Positions 33,650 to 42,991 are shown, counted from the stretch's first letter. The stretch: 64,000 bases of DNA from Flavobacterium gelatinilyticum (GCF_027111295.1 NZ_CP114287.1:1922001-1986000), one strand, 5' to 3'. Notes: generated from the letters alone by a model not told the origin. Numbers and translations are program-made.

Positions 33650-34546
33650 ATGGCAACAGACGGCGTAAAAATAATCGACGGCGATTTGGCTCGAGACACT
33701 TACGAATCAATAATGGACTTATATGACAGCGACGCAACTATAGAAACCATTAAAAACGAAATTCCTTTTATCATAGAAAATTACGGCGACGAAACCGATT
33801 TTTATCACGAAATATTTGTAACTTCTTATGCACTTGCTTTTTGGGAAATTGGTGAATTAACCGAAGAAATTCTCGAAGAAGTAAAACGTGTAATAGAACT
33901 AAAAGTTGGAGTAAAAATCTGGACTGAGGAATGCGATTCCAATGAAGGTAAAAAAAGACAAAAAGAGCTTGATAAACTTTTAAAGAAAATAAGTCAGCCA
34001 AATCTGAAAGTAAGAAAAAGAAAAAAATACAGAATTATTAAAAATCTATATTTTCAGCCAAATGATTTACTAACTTTCCAACTTTCAGACAATCATTATT
34101 ATGCGGTAATTTGCGCAAAAGTTACGCAACAAAGAGGTCAATGTACATACGATTTGGCTACTACCACATATAAAGGCAAAAATAAACCAACTGTTGAAGA
34201 TTTAAAATCTTGTTTCATTTCTGGCAGAAAAATTCCTTCAACTTATGATTGGAAAACCATTTTAGAGCAACAACCGAATGTAGATGAAATTTGGGAATAT
34301 GCTAATCAAGATAATTTCTTATTTGGACTTTCCTATCGTTTGGTAACACATAGAGATATTATTTCTTTCAAGGATAAATTCGAAGTTATTGGCAAGCTCA
34401 AAATTAAAGAAAGTTTCAAAAAAGATGGAAGCTATGGTTATGAATCGTCTTTTGACAGATTTGAAAGTATATTTTCTGATCTTGATAATCATATGAAAGT
34501 ATTTCGCGAAGAAAAATATCCTGTAACTTTACTTTGCGATTTTTGA
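33650..34546 (+). CDS. Hypothetical protein, possibly immunity protein 26-like
   Basis: 298 residues, soluble. The first about 115 residues are acidic helices (DLARDTYESIMDLYD, EEILEEVKRVIELKVGVK). After a basic KVRKRKKYR stretch comes a strand-rich domain: FQPNDLLTFQLSDNHYYAVIC, KVTQQRGQCTYDLATTTYKG, FLFGLSYRLVTHRDI. The GDxxxFxLxDxxYxxxxV-like pattern recalls Imm26-type immunity proteins, but I cannot confirm it. No toxin gene is adjacent. Divergent from the DUF6896-like gene with a 70-bp gap, so the two may share a control region. Confidence 0.6.
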   Translation: MATDGVKIIDGDLARDTYESIMDLYDSDATIETIKNEIPFIIENYGDETDFYHEIFVTSYALAFWEIGELTEEILEEVKRVIELKVGVKIWTEECDSNEGKKRQKELDKLLKKISQPNLKVRKRKKYRIIKNLYFQPNDLLTFQLSDNHYYAVICAKVTQQRGQCTYDLATTTYKGKNKPTVEDLKSCFISGRKIPSTYDWKTILEQQPNVDEIWEYANQDNFLFGLSYRLVTHRDIISFKDKFEVIGKLKIKESFKKDGSYGYESSFDRFESIFSDLDNHMKVFREEKYPVTLLCDF

Positions 34547-34579
34547 AAACATATTATTTTTCTTACTTTATTTTTTTAC

Positions 34580-34587
34580 TATATTTG
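34580..34587 (+). promoter_or_regulatory. Probable promoter -7 element of the 77-residue protein gene
   Basis: TATATTTG fits TAnnTTTG, about 105 bp upstream of the ATG at 34692. No good -33 element is seen. Confidence 0.45.
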
Positions 34588-34691
34588 CCGTTCTTAAACT
34601 ACGACATTAAGATCATATAAACTTTACCGCTACTGAACAAAGATGATTTTATATTTCCTTTCAGTACTGGTTATTAAAAAAATGTCAGGTT

Positions 34692-34925
34692 ATGAGTAAC
34701 AGCACTCTTTCAAAAGAAACCCAAATCAGGCTGATCAATTTTTTCAACGACAGAATTGATCCGCAAGAAATGGCAAAAACACTAAGACAGGTAAATTTTG
34801 CACTTGCATTAGGAATTATGAGCGAACACGAAACGCTTCAAAACGAAATTACCAAACTAAGAGAAAGCTTTTACTGGCTTAACGAATTGGCAGAAACTTT
34901 AAATCCTTATTTGGAAGTGGAGTAA
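34692..34925 (+). CDS. Small conserved-looking hypothetical protein
   Basis: 77 residues, soluble and helical: TQIRLINFFNDRIDPQEM, AKTLRQVNFALALGIM, HETLQNEITKLRESFYWLNELAETLNPYLEVE. The last part has heptad spacing and may form a coiled coil. It has its own promoter-like element and a strong terminator immediately after, so it is probably a real, separately expressed gene. I do not recognise the family or function; the length and pairing with a terminator argue against a chance ORF. Confidence 0.75.
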   Translation: MSNSTLSKETQIRLINFFNDRIDPQEMAKTLRQVNFALALGIMSEHETLQNEITKLRESFYWLNELAETLNPYLEVE

Positions 34926-34937
34926 AAGTTTAAAAAG

Positions 34938-34970
34938 AAAAACCTCGATTTTTTAAGTCGAGGTTTTTTT
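34938..34970 (+). terminator. Rho-independent terminator
   Basis: AAAAACCTCGA (34938-34948) and TCGAGGTTTTT (34958-34968) pair perfectly, followed by T. It may also serve the convergent gene ending at 34990. Confidence 0.88.
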
Positions 34971-34989
34971 ATCTTTTCAATTTATCAAA

Positions 34990-36408
34990 TCATTTTTTAT
35001 TAATACTCTTTCCATCTGTATCAAATAACACACAAGGATATTGTATTCCTGTATATTCCCCAAATTCCGAATAGCTATGATAAAGTACTTTTTGTCCTGA
35101 CATTATATACAACAAAACAGTATCATCTGGCAATAAAAACCAGATCGAATTTTCATTTTTAGATTCATCAGTTAATTCAAAGAAAATTGCTTTTTCTATA
35201 AAGCCCTGACTAAACCTATAGTTACAGCCACAATTATTTCTTTCCGCTGTTTTTACCGCTTTATTAACATCAAAAGTCGAGTTGATACCATGTTCTTTCT
35301 CCCATTCTAAGCTTTTAATATAATCATCTTGCTTTTTCCATTGCATGGGGTTTTTATTCACGCCATCAATATTATAAGCATTAATGCCGCTATTGTTGAA
35401 ATAATAAATATCAAGAATTGTTGTTGGATTTGAGCTTAAATAATCTTTAATAAATTTTACAGACTGAACTCTTTTTACAATTTCTTTATAATCTGATTTT
35501 ATAGAGTCTCTAGAATAAATAGATTTGCCTGTTTTTGAAGCCAGAAAATTAAGATACACATTAGGAAACATTTCTTTACTTTTTAATCTTATTTTAAATG
35601 TTTTTGGCTCATTCCATATATATCTTCCTCTCCCATACATTTCTTCGAAAGATAAAACTTCAAAATCTGTTTTTAATTCATTAATTTCTGTCAAATAATT
35701 ATATGCAGACAATTTATAAAGCTCCTGCATATTATTATCAATTATTTTATTAACCAAATATCGCAACAACTCCGTCCCTTCAAGTGGCGCTTTAGTTTTT
35801 GATTTGATTTTAAATATTTTATCAATTTCTTTATCAATCTCAAAATTATAGTTTAAGCTACCTGAAACATCTTGATAAGGCATAATAAAACCCCAAACCG
35901 CTTTTCTTGATCTAAAAGTTCTCATCAATATATCGTCTTTAAAAACTTCAATCAAAAATTGTGCTCTATAAGAATTATGCATTGTGTAACAGCATCCGTT
36001 AGCTAAATAAGATTTCAATAAAGAACTATATAGACTCAAATCTTTTAAGAGTTTATAAGCGTATTCCATTTGTTGTGAATTCCAAGTAATTTTATTTTCG
36101 TTTTTATACAAACTCAATAATTCATCAGGACTATTCTTTATGTAATCAATATCTATTTTAAATTTTTGCAATAGTTGAGTACTATCATCAGATTTCTTCA
36201 ATTCTGATAACAACTTTGAAATAGATTTTTGCGATTTTATTTCCTTCTTCTCCGTTTTATACACTTTCTCCGTTTCATAATCATCGAACTGATTTACATA
36301 AGTAATCCTTGATATAACAATTTTATCTGCTAAATCTTGCGATTTTACTTTTGAGAAAGCGAAGAATAATAGAAGAGTAAGTACCCTCTGCATTATAAAA
36401 TGAAACAT
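34990..36408 (-). CDS. Hypothetical exported protein
   Basis: 472 residues. A hydrophobic N-terminus (MQRVLTLLLFFAFSKVKSQ from Met 6 of the frame) is a signal peptide, so the ATG at 36408 or the next in-frame Met at 36393 may be the start. The mature protein is K- and E-rich with a CC pair in ANGCCYTMHNSY and another pair in NNCGCNYRFSQGF, possible disulfides. An LPDDTVLLYIMSGQKVLY segment and a GEYTGIQYPCVLFD end suggest a beta domain. No family is recognised. It follows the LemA-DUF3137 pair on the same strand with a 30-bp gap and may belong to that operon. Confidence 0.7.
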   Translation of the reverse strand: MFHFIMQRVLTLLLFFAFSKVKSQDLADKIVISRITYVNQFDDYETEKVYKTEKKEIKSQKSISKLLSELKKSDDSTQLLQKFKIDIDYIKNSPDELLSLYKNENKITWNSQQMEYAYKLLKDLSLYSSLLKSYLANGCCYTMHNSYRAQFLIEVFKDDILMRTFRSRKAVWGFIMPYQDVSGSLNYNFEIDKEIDKIFKIKSKTKAPLEGTELLRYLVNKIIDNNMQELYKLSAYNYLTEINELKTDFEVLSFEEMYGRGRYIWNEPKTFKIRLKSKEMFPNVYLNFLASKTGKSIYSRDSIKSDYKEIVKRVQSVKFIKDYLSSNPTTILDIYYFNNSGINAYNIDGVNKNPMQWKKQDDYIKSLEWEKEHGINSTFDVNKAVKTAERNNCGCNYRFSQGFIEKAIFFELTDESKNENSIWFLLPDDTVLLYIMSGQKVLYHSYSEFGEYTGIQYPCVLFDTDGKSINKK

Positions 36409-36438
36409 ATCTTAAAGATTAGAAAACTTGCAACTTCC

Positions 36439-37395
36439 TTACTCCTTCCCCCAAATCCTAGTATTCAAATCCAGTTCATGAACAATATCATGCATGAATT
36501 TCACAATCGAAAGATCATCGGTAAGTAAATCTGGAGCTAAAAGCGAAGAATGAATTGGCGGTTCAAAATAATTGTTAGACAACGGAAAAGCGATATACAT
36601 TTTAGAATGTATAAACGAGATCGAAATCGTTTCGTCGGATTTGCTGTTTAAATCCATAATTCTTTCCATCATAGCCGGCGTTAAAATATATCGTGCCTCA
36701 ATTTGATTTTTAGAATAGGTTACAAACTTATTGTCAAAGTCAGTGTTTTCAAGCTGTACGATTTCGGTATTTCCAAAACTGAAAACATTTTTAGAAAACC
36801 ACGCTCCAAGACTAGCACCAAAACTTTTTGGGCGCACAACAGTCGAAACATTGAAATTTTTATTGAAATCGGCTACGAAAATAATTCCTTTAAAAATGGT
36901 ATGCCAAGTTGTTTTCGTTCCGTTTTTGTCACGAGTTTCCGTTTTATATTCGGCATGGACTTCGGCAAACCAAAAAGAAGTTTTATCGGCTGTACCAGTT
37001 ATTAAATCTTGTGTTTTATAACGATCCGGTTCGGTTGTAAAAAGCTCAGAACTTACAAACTCATATTCAGGAAGTCCGCTTAAAGGCGTAATCGCCAGCG
37101 TTTCGTTAATGTCTTTTAACGCCGCTCCAACCACATTGATTTTATAGGCTGATTTGTATTTTTTGGCATCATCATATATTCGAAAATACATGACAACAGC
37201 AATAATTACTGGAACTAAACAACCAATAATTCCCAATGGAACAAATTGAATGAAAAATCCAACAGCTAAAATCAACACCGCAAGTCCAATTAAAATATAA
37301 CAGGTTTGATACGTTTCGGCTATTTTTTTTCGGTCAACTTCTAAGGCATTCAGTATTTCCTGCAGATTGGCTTTCGAATTTATCTCTGAATCCAT
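36439..37395 (-). CDS. DUF3137 family membrane protein
   Basis: 318 residues. Two closely spaced membrane helices (about 30-48 and 50-68: CYILIGLAVLILAVGFFIQ and LGIIGCLVPVIIAVVMYF) follow a short cytoplasmic N-terminus. The soluble part contains AEVHAEYKTETRD and FKGIIFVADFNKNF, the DUF3137 core, and ends in helices near DIVHELDLNTRIW. Function is unknown. These proteins commonly occur directly with LemA, as here: its start overlaps the end of the lemA gene at 37395, so the two are translationally coupled and probably work together at the membrane. Confidence 0.85.
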   Translation of the reverse strand: MDSEINSKANLQEILNALEVDRKKIAETYQTCYILIGLAVLILAVGFFIQFVPLGIIGCLVPVIIAVVMYFRIYDDAKKYKSAYKINVVGAALKDINETLAITPLSGLPEYEFVSSELFTTEPDRYKTQDLITGTADKTSFWFAEVHAEYKTETRDKNGTKTTWHTIFKGIIFVADFNKNFNVSTVVRPKSFGASLGAWFSKNVFSFGNTEIVQLENTDFDNKFVTYSKNQIEARYILTPAMMERIMDLNSKSDETISISFIHSKMYIAFPLSNNYFEPPIHSSLLAPDLLTDDLSIVKFMHDIVHELDLNTRIWGKE

Positions 37396-37952
37396 TAATT
37401 ATTGAATAGTTCTTTTGCACTAATATTTTTACGTTCTTCTTCTGGAGTTACCAGCACCTCAATTTTAGTGTAGCCCAGCATTCCGGCAAACATATTTCCA
37501 GGAAACATCATAATTGCATTATTGTAATCCGTTACAACTGCATTATATGTTCTTCTTGCAGCAGCAATTTGTTCTTCACTTTCTGTCCAAGTAGTCTGTA
37601 AGTTTAAGAAATTGGTATTGGCTTTTAGATCAGGATAATTTTCAACTGTTACCATCAAACCTTTTACGGCAGAACTCAATTCAGTATCTAAACTTGCTTT
37701 TTCTTCGTCGCTTAAATTTCCTGAAGTTGCTTTGGCACGAAGTTCAACGATTTTAGTTAAAGTACTTTGTTCGTAATTTGTGGATTGTTTTACAACTTCA
37801 ACAAGATTCGGAATCAAATCGAAACGTTTTTTCAGCATCACATCAATCGCAGAGAAAGCATTGGTAACCTGATTTCTTTTTCCGATAAGTGAATTGTAGA
37901 TTACGATTCCGATAATAAAAAGGAAAACAAAAAGTCCTATAATAACAAACAT
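37395..37952 (-). CDS. lemA: LemA family protein
   Basis: 185 residues. One N-terminal helix (MFVIIGLFVFLFIIGIVIYN) anchors it, followed by a long helical bundle with the family motifs RNQVTNAFSAIDVMLKKRFDLIPNLVEVVK and NLQTTWTESEEQIAAARRTYN. The end YNNAIMMFPGNMFAGMLGY fits the family. LemA proteins are membrane proteins of unclear function, often linked to secretion or envelope stress. It is the first gene of a probable operon with DUF3137 and perhaps the exported protein that follows. Confidence 0.92.
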   Translation of the reverse strand: MFVIIGLFVFLFIIGIVIYNSLIGKRNQVTNAFSAIDVMLKKRFDLIPNLVEVVKQSTNYEQSTLTKIVELRAKATSGNLSDEEKASLDTELSSAVKGLMVTVENYPDLKANTNFLNLQTTWTESEEQIAAARRTYNAVVTDYNNAIMMFPGNMFAGMLGYTKIEVLVTPEEERKNISAKELFNN

Positions 37953-38087
37953 GATTTTATTTTTTTGAATTGGTTATGAGCAAATATATAGAAAAGGCAG
38001 TAAGTTTGGATTTTAATTTTTAAGATTTATATCACAAATTTTTATTTACTTAAATGATGACCAAAAATAAAAATTTTCTAAAATCTA

Positions 38088-38095
38088 TAACTTTG
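38088..38095 (+). promoter_or_regulatory. Probable promoter -7 element of anmK
   Basis: TAACTTTG matches TAnnTTTG about 62 bp before the anmK start. No TTG -33 element is evident. Confidence 0.45.
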
Positions 38096-38157
38096 TACCC
38101 TAAATAATCCCATTTTAGCGTTATCAATAAACCGACTTCTAAAAATCCTCATTTTAA

Positions 38158-39363
38158 ATGAATAAAAACATATCCAAACTCTACAATATAGCGCAGAAAG
38201 AAACTCGAAAAATATTGGGTTTAATGTCTGGAACTTCACTAGACGGACTTGATATTGCTTTATGCGATGTTTCTGGTTCTGGTGAAAATACAGATGTAAA
38301 AATCCTGGAGTTTGAAACGATTTCTTATTCTGAAGAAATTAAAAACGAAATCAGAAAAGTATTTGCTCAGAGAACAATCGATTTTCAGCATTTGGCTTTA
38401 TTAAATGAGTGGATTGGAATATTGCACAGCGGTATGATTAACGATTGTTTAAAAAAATGGAATATTTCGTCAAGCGAAGTAGATTTGATTGCTTCGCACG
38501 GGCAAACGGTTTTGCATGCTCCGAAGTTTTTGCATCAGCAGGAAAAATTTCCAAACGCGACTTTACAAATTGGCGACGGCGATCATATTGCGGTAAAAAC
38601 AGGAATCATCACTCTTTCGGATTTCAGACAAAAACACGTTGCAGCGGGCGGTGAAGGCGCTCCATTAGCAGTTTACGGCGATTATTTATTATTTGGAAAA
38701 AAAGGCGAAAACAGAATCATGCTCAACATGGGCGGAATAGGGAATTACACTTATCTCCCAGCCTCTCTAAACGCCGAGGAAGTTTTTGTAACCGATACCG
38801 GAACGGCAAATACGTTAATCGACATTTATACAAAACATTATTTCCCTGAAAAAAGTTACGATAAAGATGCTGAAATTGCCAAAAGCGGAACTGTAAATCA
38901 GGAACTTTTAGCCGAACTTAAAAAAGATAGCTTCTTCCAAAAAAGCTTTCCAAAATCGATTGGTCAGGAGCTGTTTAATTTCGATTTTGTGCAGTCGGCT
39001 TTGGTAAAATTAGGTTTAGAAAATATTTCGGCATCAGATTTGCTTGCGGCTTTAACGCGTCTGAGTGCCGAAACGATTGCAGAAGCAATTTATTTCACCA
39101 TAAAAAATACTAAAACTCCTGCAGAAGATTTTCATATTTATATGTCTGGAGGCGGAACAAATAATCCGTTATTGGTAAAATGGTTAAAGGAATTACTTCC
39201 GTGTCAGTTTCATACCAGTGAAGATCTGGGTATTTTAAGCGATGCCAAAGAAGCCGTTTTATTTGCGCTTTTGGCAAACGAAACAGTGGCGGGCGGCAAT
39301 TATAATTTCGGAAACAGTAAAATTCCATCTGTAACAATGGGTAAAATTTCGTTTCCAGATTAA
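38158..39363 (+). CDS. anmK: Anhydro-N-acetylmuramic acid kinase AnmK
   Basis: 401 residues. The phosphate-binding motif LGLMSGTSLDGLDIAL lies near residues 20-36. ASHGQTVLHAP, TLQIGDGDHIAVKTG, RQKHVAAGGEGAPLAVYGD and MLNMGGIGNYTYLP are the family blocks, with the C-terminal MSGGGTNNPLLVKWL. AnmK opens and phosphorylates 1,6-anhydro-MurNAc released by lytic transglycosylases, giving MurNAc-6-P for peptidoglycan recycling. A GHL10-type hydrolase, AmpG-like permease and NagZ-like enzyme follow, supporting that pathway. The anmK ATG at 38158 is the first in frame. Confidence 0.95.
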   Translation: MNKNISKLYNIAQKETRKILGLMSGTSLDGLDIALCDVSGSGENTDVKILEFETISYSEEIKNEIRKVFAQRTIDFQHLALLNEWIGILHSGMINDCLKKWNISSSEVDLIASHGQTVLHAPKFLHQQEKFPNATLQIGDGDHIAVKTGIITLSDFRQKHVAAGGEGAPLAVYGDYLLFGKKGENRIMLNMGGIGNYTYLPASLNAEEVFVTDTGTANTLIDIYTKHYFPEKSYDKDAEIAKSGTVNQELLAELKKDSFFQKSFPKSIGQELFNFDFVQSALVKLGLENISASDLLAALTRLSAETIAEAIYFTIKNTKTPAEDFHIYMSGGGTNNPLLVKWLKELLPCQFHTSEDLGILSDAKEAVLFALLANETVAGGNYNFGNSKIPSVTMGKISFPD

Positions 39364-39402
39364 TAAAAACAGCCACGACTCGGCCGAAGAGACAAACGAA
39401 GT

Positions 39403-39453
39403 AATTCACGAATTCATTTTTGTTCAAAATATTAAAAAAATAATTCGTGAATT
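39403..39453. repeat. AATTCACGAATT inverted repeat between anmK and the GHL10-type gene
   Basis: AATTCACGAATT (39403-39414) and AATTCGTGAATT (39442-39453) pair perfectly around 27 nt. Related words occur at 47887-47905. It could attenuate transcription within the recycling operon. Confidence 0.55.
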
Positions 39454-39525
39454 CGTGACGGAAAAAAGACAATTATAATTCAGTTAAAAAAACTATTTTT
39501 GATTCCTGTTAAAAAAACATTGAAA

Positions 39526-41097
39526 ATGCATAAAAATCAGCACGTACTATACTCCATCATACTTTTATTTTTCTTTGGATTACAATCTTATTCACAGGAA
39601 AAAATAATGCATCCTAAAAACGAATTTAGAGGTGTGTGGATTGCTACAGTGGTTAATATCGACTGGCCAAAAACGGCAGGAGACAACGTAGAAAAAGAAA
39701 GAGCTGATTATTTAGAGATTTTAAACACCTATCAAAAACTGAACTACAATGCTGTGATTGTTCAGATTAGAAGTGTTGGCGATGCATTTTATCCGTCAGA
39801 ACTTGCGCCGTGGTCCCGATTTTTAACCGGTAAAGAAGGTCAGGCTCCAAATCCGTATTATGATACTCTGGAATGGATGATCGAAGAAGCACACAACAGA
39901 GGTTTTGAGTTTCACGCCTGGCTGAATCCATACCGCGCGACTTTTGATTTAAACAAAAATCTTTTAAGTCCAAATCACGATTTATTCAAACATCCGGAAT
40001 GGATGATCGAATATGGCGGTAAATATTATTACGATCCTGCCCTGCCGGAAGTTCAGACACATTTAACAAAAGTAATCAAAGAAGTCGTTGATAAATACGA
40101 TATCGATGCCATTCATTTTGATGATTATTTTTACCCGTACGCCGTTCCCGGAAAAGTTTTTAACGATACAGCTTCATACAAAAAATACGGTTCAGGTTTA
40201 AGCCTTGCCGACTGGCGCCGTGCCAACGTGAGCAATTTTGTACACACGATTTCGACAACTATAAAGGCAAGCAAACCATGGGTTCAGTTTGGAATTAGTC
40301 CGTTTGGGGTTTGGCGAAATAAATCGATGGACCCAAGAGGTTCAGAAACACAGTCTACTTCAAATTACGACGATTTGTATGCAGATCCTGTTTTATGGAT
40401 GGATCAAAAATGGATCGATTATATTATGCCCCAATTATATTGGAGTATGAATAATCCAAGAGCTTCTTATTCTAAACTGGTAAAATGGTGGGCCGAAAAC
40501 TCCAATAATACAGCCGTTTATATTGGTCATGCTTCGTATAAAATTCGAGGTGACGGCGATAAAAGCTGGAATTATATAAATGAAATCCCAACACAGATTA
40601 ATTTTGCCAGAAGCTTCAAGAATGTTTCCGGAAGTGCGTATTTCAGCGCTAAATGGTTCATGGGCAAAAACTTTGATATTGTGCGACTTTTAGAGGAAAA
40701 CCAATATAAATATCCGGCACTCCCAAATGCGGTTCCCAATTTAAAACGTATTATAATTGATAATCCCATTTTTACTGAATTTACAAAAGACAGTTTAAAA
40801 TATTCTTTTAAGATCAAGAGTCCGCTTAATACAAAAGTGCGTTATATTGTACTTTACGGCGGCGAACACATCTCAAAAGTAAATACAAATGATGCCGAAA
40901 AAATTATAGCCAAGATACGAGCAGTTGAAAAAGACGGTGTGATTTCATTTACAATTCCGGTTGAAAAAATCAGTCAGTATAAAGCTTGCGCTGTAACATT
41001 TATTGATTATTTTGCGAACGAAAGTTCACCCGCTTTTGCCGATATAAAAAAGAGTTTTAAAATCTATTCACCTGCTCAGCCAAATGAAAACAGATAA
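39526..41097 (+). CDS. GHL10/DUF187-type family 10 glycosylhydrolase
   Basis: 523 residues from ATG 39526; the frame extends to a TTG at 39499, which is less likely. Signal peptide (HVLYSIILLFFFGLQSYSQ). The start of the barrel, NEFRGVWIATVVNIDWPKTA, is diagnostic. Further blocks are HAWLNPYRATFD, DAIHFDDYFYPYAVPG, FGISPFGVWRNKSMDPRG and YIMPQLYWSMNNP. The C-terminal about 100 residues look like a fibronectin-like beta domain. GHL10 enzymes such as DigH of E. coli cleave denuded peptidoglycan glycan chains. The link with AnmK and AmpG supports a role in glycan turnover. It overlaps the next gene by 14 bp. Confidence 0.9.
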   Translation: MHKNQHVLYSIILLFFFGLQSYSQEKIMHPKNEFRGVWIATVVNIDWPKTAGDNVEKERADYLEILNTYQKLNYNAVIVQIRSVGDAFYPSELAPWSRFLTGKEGQAPNPYYDTLEWMIEEAHNRGFEFHAWLNPYRATFDLNKNLLSPNHDLFKHPEWMIEYGGKYYYDPALPEVQTHLTKVIKEVVDKYDIDAIHFDDYFYPYAVPGKVFNDTASYKKYGSGLSLADWRRANVSNFVHTISTTIKASKPWVQFGISPFGVWRNKSMDPRGSETQSTSNYDDLYADPVLWMDQKWIDYIMPQLYWSMNNPRASYSKLVKWWAENSNNTAVYIGHASYKIRGDGDKSWNYINEIPTQINFARSFKNVSGSAYFSAKWFMGKNFDIVRLLEENQYKYPALPNAVPNLKRIIIDNPIFTEFTKDSLKYSFKIKSPLNTKVRYIVLYGGEHISKVNTNDAEKIIAKIRAVEKDGVISFTIPVEKISQYKACAVTFIDYFANESSPAFADIKKSFKIYSPAQPNENR

Positions 41098-42625
41098 TAC
41101 CAAACCGTGGTTTTGGATTCCGCTTCTCAACTTTGCTTCGGGATTACCGTATGCCGTAATTATCTCGGTTTCAGTATTAATGTACAAAAACCTCGGAATA
41201 ACCAATGAAGACATTGGACTCTATACCAGTTTATTATATCTGCCTTGGGTTATTAAACCACTTTGGAGTCCGTTTATCGAACTTACGGGAACCAAAAGAA
41301 AATGGTTCTTATCGATGCAATTACTAATTTCAATTGCATTTTTACTCGTAGGATTTACCATTCCTGCGAATGGTTTTTTCATGATGACTCTGGCTATATT
41401 CTGGGTTGCCGCTTTTGCTTCGGCTTCAAATGATATTGCGAGTGACGGTTTTTATTTATTGGTTTTACCAAAAGAGCAGCAGTCGTTTTTCCTCGGAATC
41501 AGAAGTACTTTTTACAGATTATCAATGCTGGCCGGAAACGGATTAATTGTTCTTTTTGCCGGTTATTTGGAACATAAATATGGCGACAATACAAAAGCAT
41601 GGTCATACACGATGATTTGTGTTGGTTTATTAATGACTTTTATTACGGTTTATAATTTTATTTTTACGCCCAAAAACGAAATAAATCCTGTTGAAAATAA
41701 AGAACATCACCATCAAAGTTTCGGAACTATTTTCATCAGCTTTTTTAAGAAAAAACAAATTGCTGTTATTTTAATTTTTATCCTTGTTTTCAGATTAGGA
41801 GAATCGCAGTTATTAAAAATGCTGACTCCATTCTTAATTGACCCTATCAAATATGAGTTAGTAGAGACAAGTTCAGATTTAAATGAAAATAAAGCTTTAG
41901 AAATATTTAATACAAAGGTAAAAGCAGGCATAAAACCTGAACAATCAGAATTACAGCTCTTATATTCAAAATTACCTGTTGTGGTTGAAAACAGAAATGG
42001 TAAAAAAGCCGTAGCAGAAATTCAGCCTAAAAAAAATGAAGAATATAAAAAAGTAAACGAAGCAAGAATTCGTTTTATTGATGAATTGATTTCAAAAAAA
42101 GGAAATCAAAAAACAGTTCAGGTAGGCGGTATGGGGCTCGACACTGAAGATGTTGGTTTAATATACGGTACTTTCGGTTTAATTGCTTTAACTATTGGCG
42201 GGATTTTAGGCGGTATTGCAATCTCTAAACAAGGACTCACGAAATGGATGTTCCCAATGTTTCTGGCTATGCATCTTCCAATTCTAGGATTTATTTTATT
42301 GGCTTTCTTTCATCCTTCATCAATTTATTACATTTATGCCGTTGTAATTTTAGAACAATTTGGTTACGGTTTTGGCTTTACGGGCTTTATGATGTATTTA
42401 ATTCATGTTGCAGAAGGAGAATCAAAAACAGCGCATTATGCACTGGCAACCGGATTTATGGCATTAGGAATGATGCTTCCGGGAATGCTAAGCGGTTTTA
42501 TACAAAAATATTTAGGCTATCAAAACTTTTTTATCTGGGTTTTAATTGCCACAATTCCAGGTCTTATTTTATCACGTTTTTTAATTTTCCCAAAAGATTT
42601 TGGGAAGAAATCTGAAGAAGTTTAA
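41084..42625 (+). CDS. ampG: AmpG-like MFS permease (muropeptide transporter candidate)
   Basis: 513 residues with about 12 membrane helices. The N-terminus WIPLLNFASGLPYAVIISVSVLMYKNLGI and LYLPWVIKPLWSPFIE match AmpG-type permeases, which import GlcNAc-anhydroMurNAc peptides. A hydrophilic insertion of about 100 residues (about 255-350, ending GGMGLDTEDVGLIYG) lies between helices 7 and 8; E. coli AmpG lacks it. The 14-bp overlap with the GHL10-type gene and the anmK and nagZ-like genes in the same run support peptidoglycan recycling. A generic MFS carrier remains possible. Confidence 0.85.
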   Translation: MKTDNTKPWFWIPLLNFASGLPYAVIISVSVLMYKNLGITNEDIGLYTSLLYLPWVIKPLWSPFIELTGTKRKWFLSMQLLISIAFLLVGFTIPANGFFMMTLAIFWVAAFASASNDIASDGFYLLVLPKEQQSFFLGIRSTFYRLSMLAGNGLIVLFAGYLEHKYGDNTKAWSYTMICVGLLMTFITVYNFIFTPKNEINPVENKEHHHQSFGTIFISFFKKKQIAVILIFILVFRLGESQLLKMLTPFLIDPIKYELVETSSDLNENKALEIFNTKVKAGIKPEQSELQLLYSKLPVVVENRNGKKAVAEIQPKKNEEYKKVNEARIRFIDELISKKGNQKTVQVGGMGLDTEDVGLIYGTFGLIALTIGGILGGIAISKQGLTKWMFPMFLAMHLPILGFILLAFFHPSSIYYIYAVVILEQFGYGFGFTGFMMYLIHVAEGESKTAHYALATGFMALGMMLPGMLSGFIQKYLGYQNFFIWVLIATIPGLILSRFLIFPKDFGKKSEEV

Positions 42626-42649
42626 CCCCAAATCAAACTCTTACAATTT

Positions 42650-42991
42650 ATGGAAATTAATGAAAATTTGCAGAACGAACGCAACTTAAAAGGAGCCGAA
42701 TTCGAAAAAACCGGAGATCTTGAAAAAGCAATTGAGCTCTATGAAGAAAATGTATCAGAAGGTTTTAAAGGAAATCATCCTTACGACCGACTGGCTACTA
42801 TTTACAAAAATCAAAACGATCTCGAAAATGAAATCCGCGTTCTTGAAAAAGCCATTGTAGTTTACGAAGAAATCACTGTAGAAGATCGTCTGGAAGGTCT
42901 GCCAAAACTTTTCCGTTTCAAAAACCGATTAGAAAAAGCAATCGAAACTAAAAAACAGCAGGCTAAACAAAAGAAAGCAAAGTTGAAATAA
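42650..42991 (+). CDS. TPR-containing small protein
   Basis: 113 residues, soluble. Two TPR units are visible: NLKGAEFEKTGDLEKAIELYEENV and HPYDRLATIYKNQNDLENEIRVLEKAI, followed by a basic C-terminal helix (KNRLEKAIETKKQQAKQKKAKLK). TPR domains mediate protein contacts. It sits 24 bp after the permease and 37 bp before a lipoprotein gene, so it is co-transcribed with the peptidoglycan-recycling genes. A direct role in that pathway is not shown by the sequence. Confidence 0.85.
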   Translation: MEINENLQNERNLKGAEFEKTGDLEKAIELYEENVSEGFKGNHPYDRLATIYKNQNDLENEIRVLEKAIVVYEEITVEDRLEGLPKLFRFKNRLEKAIETKKQQAKQKKAKLK

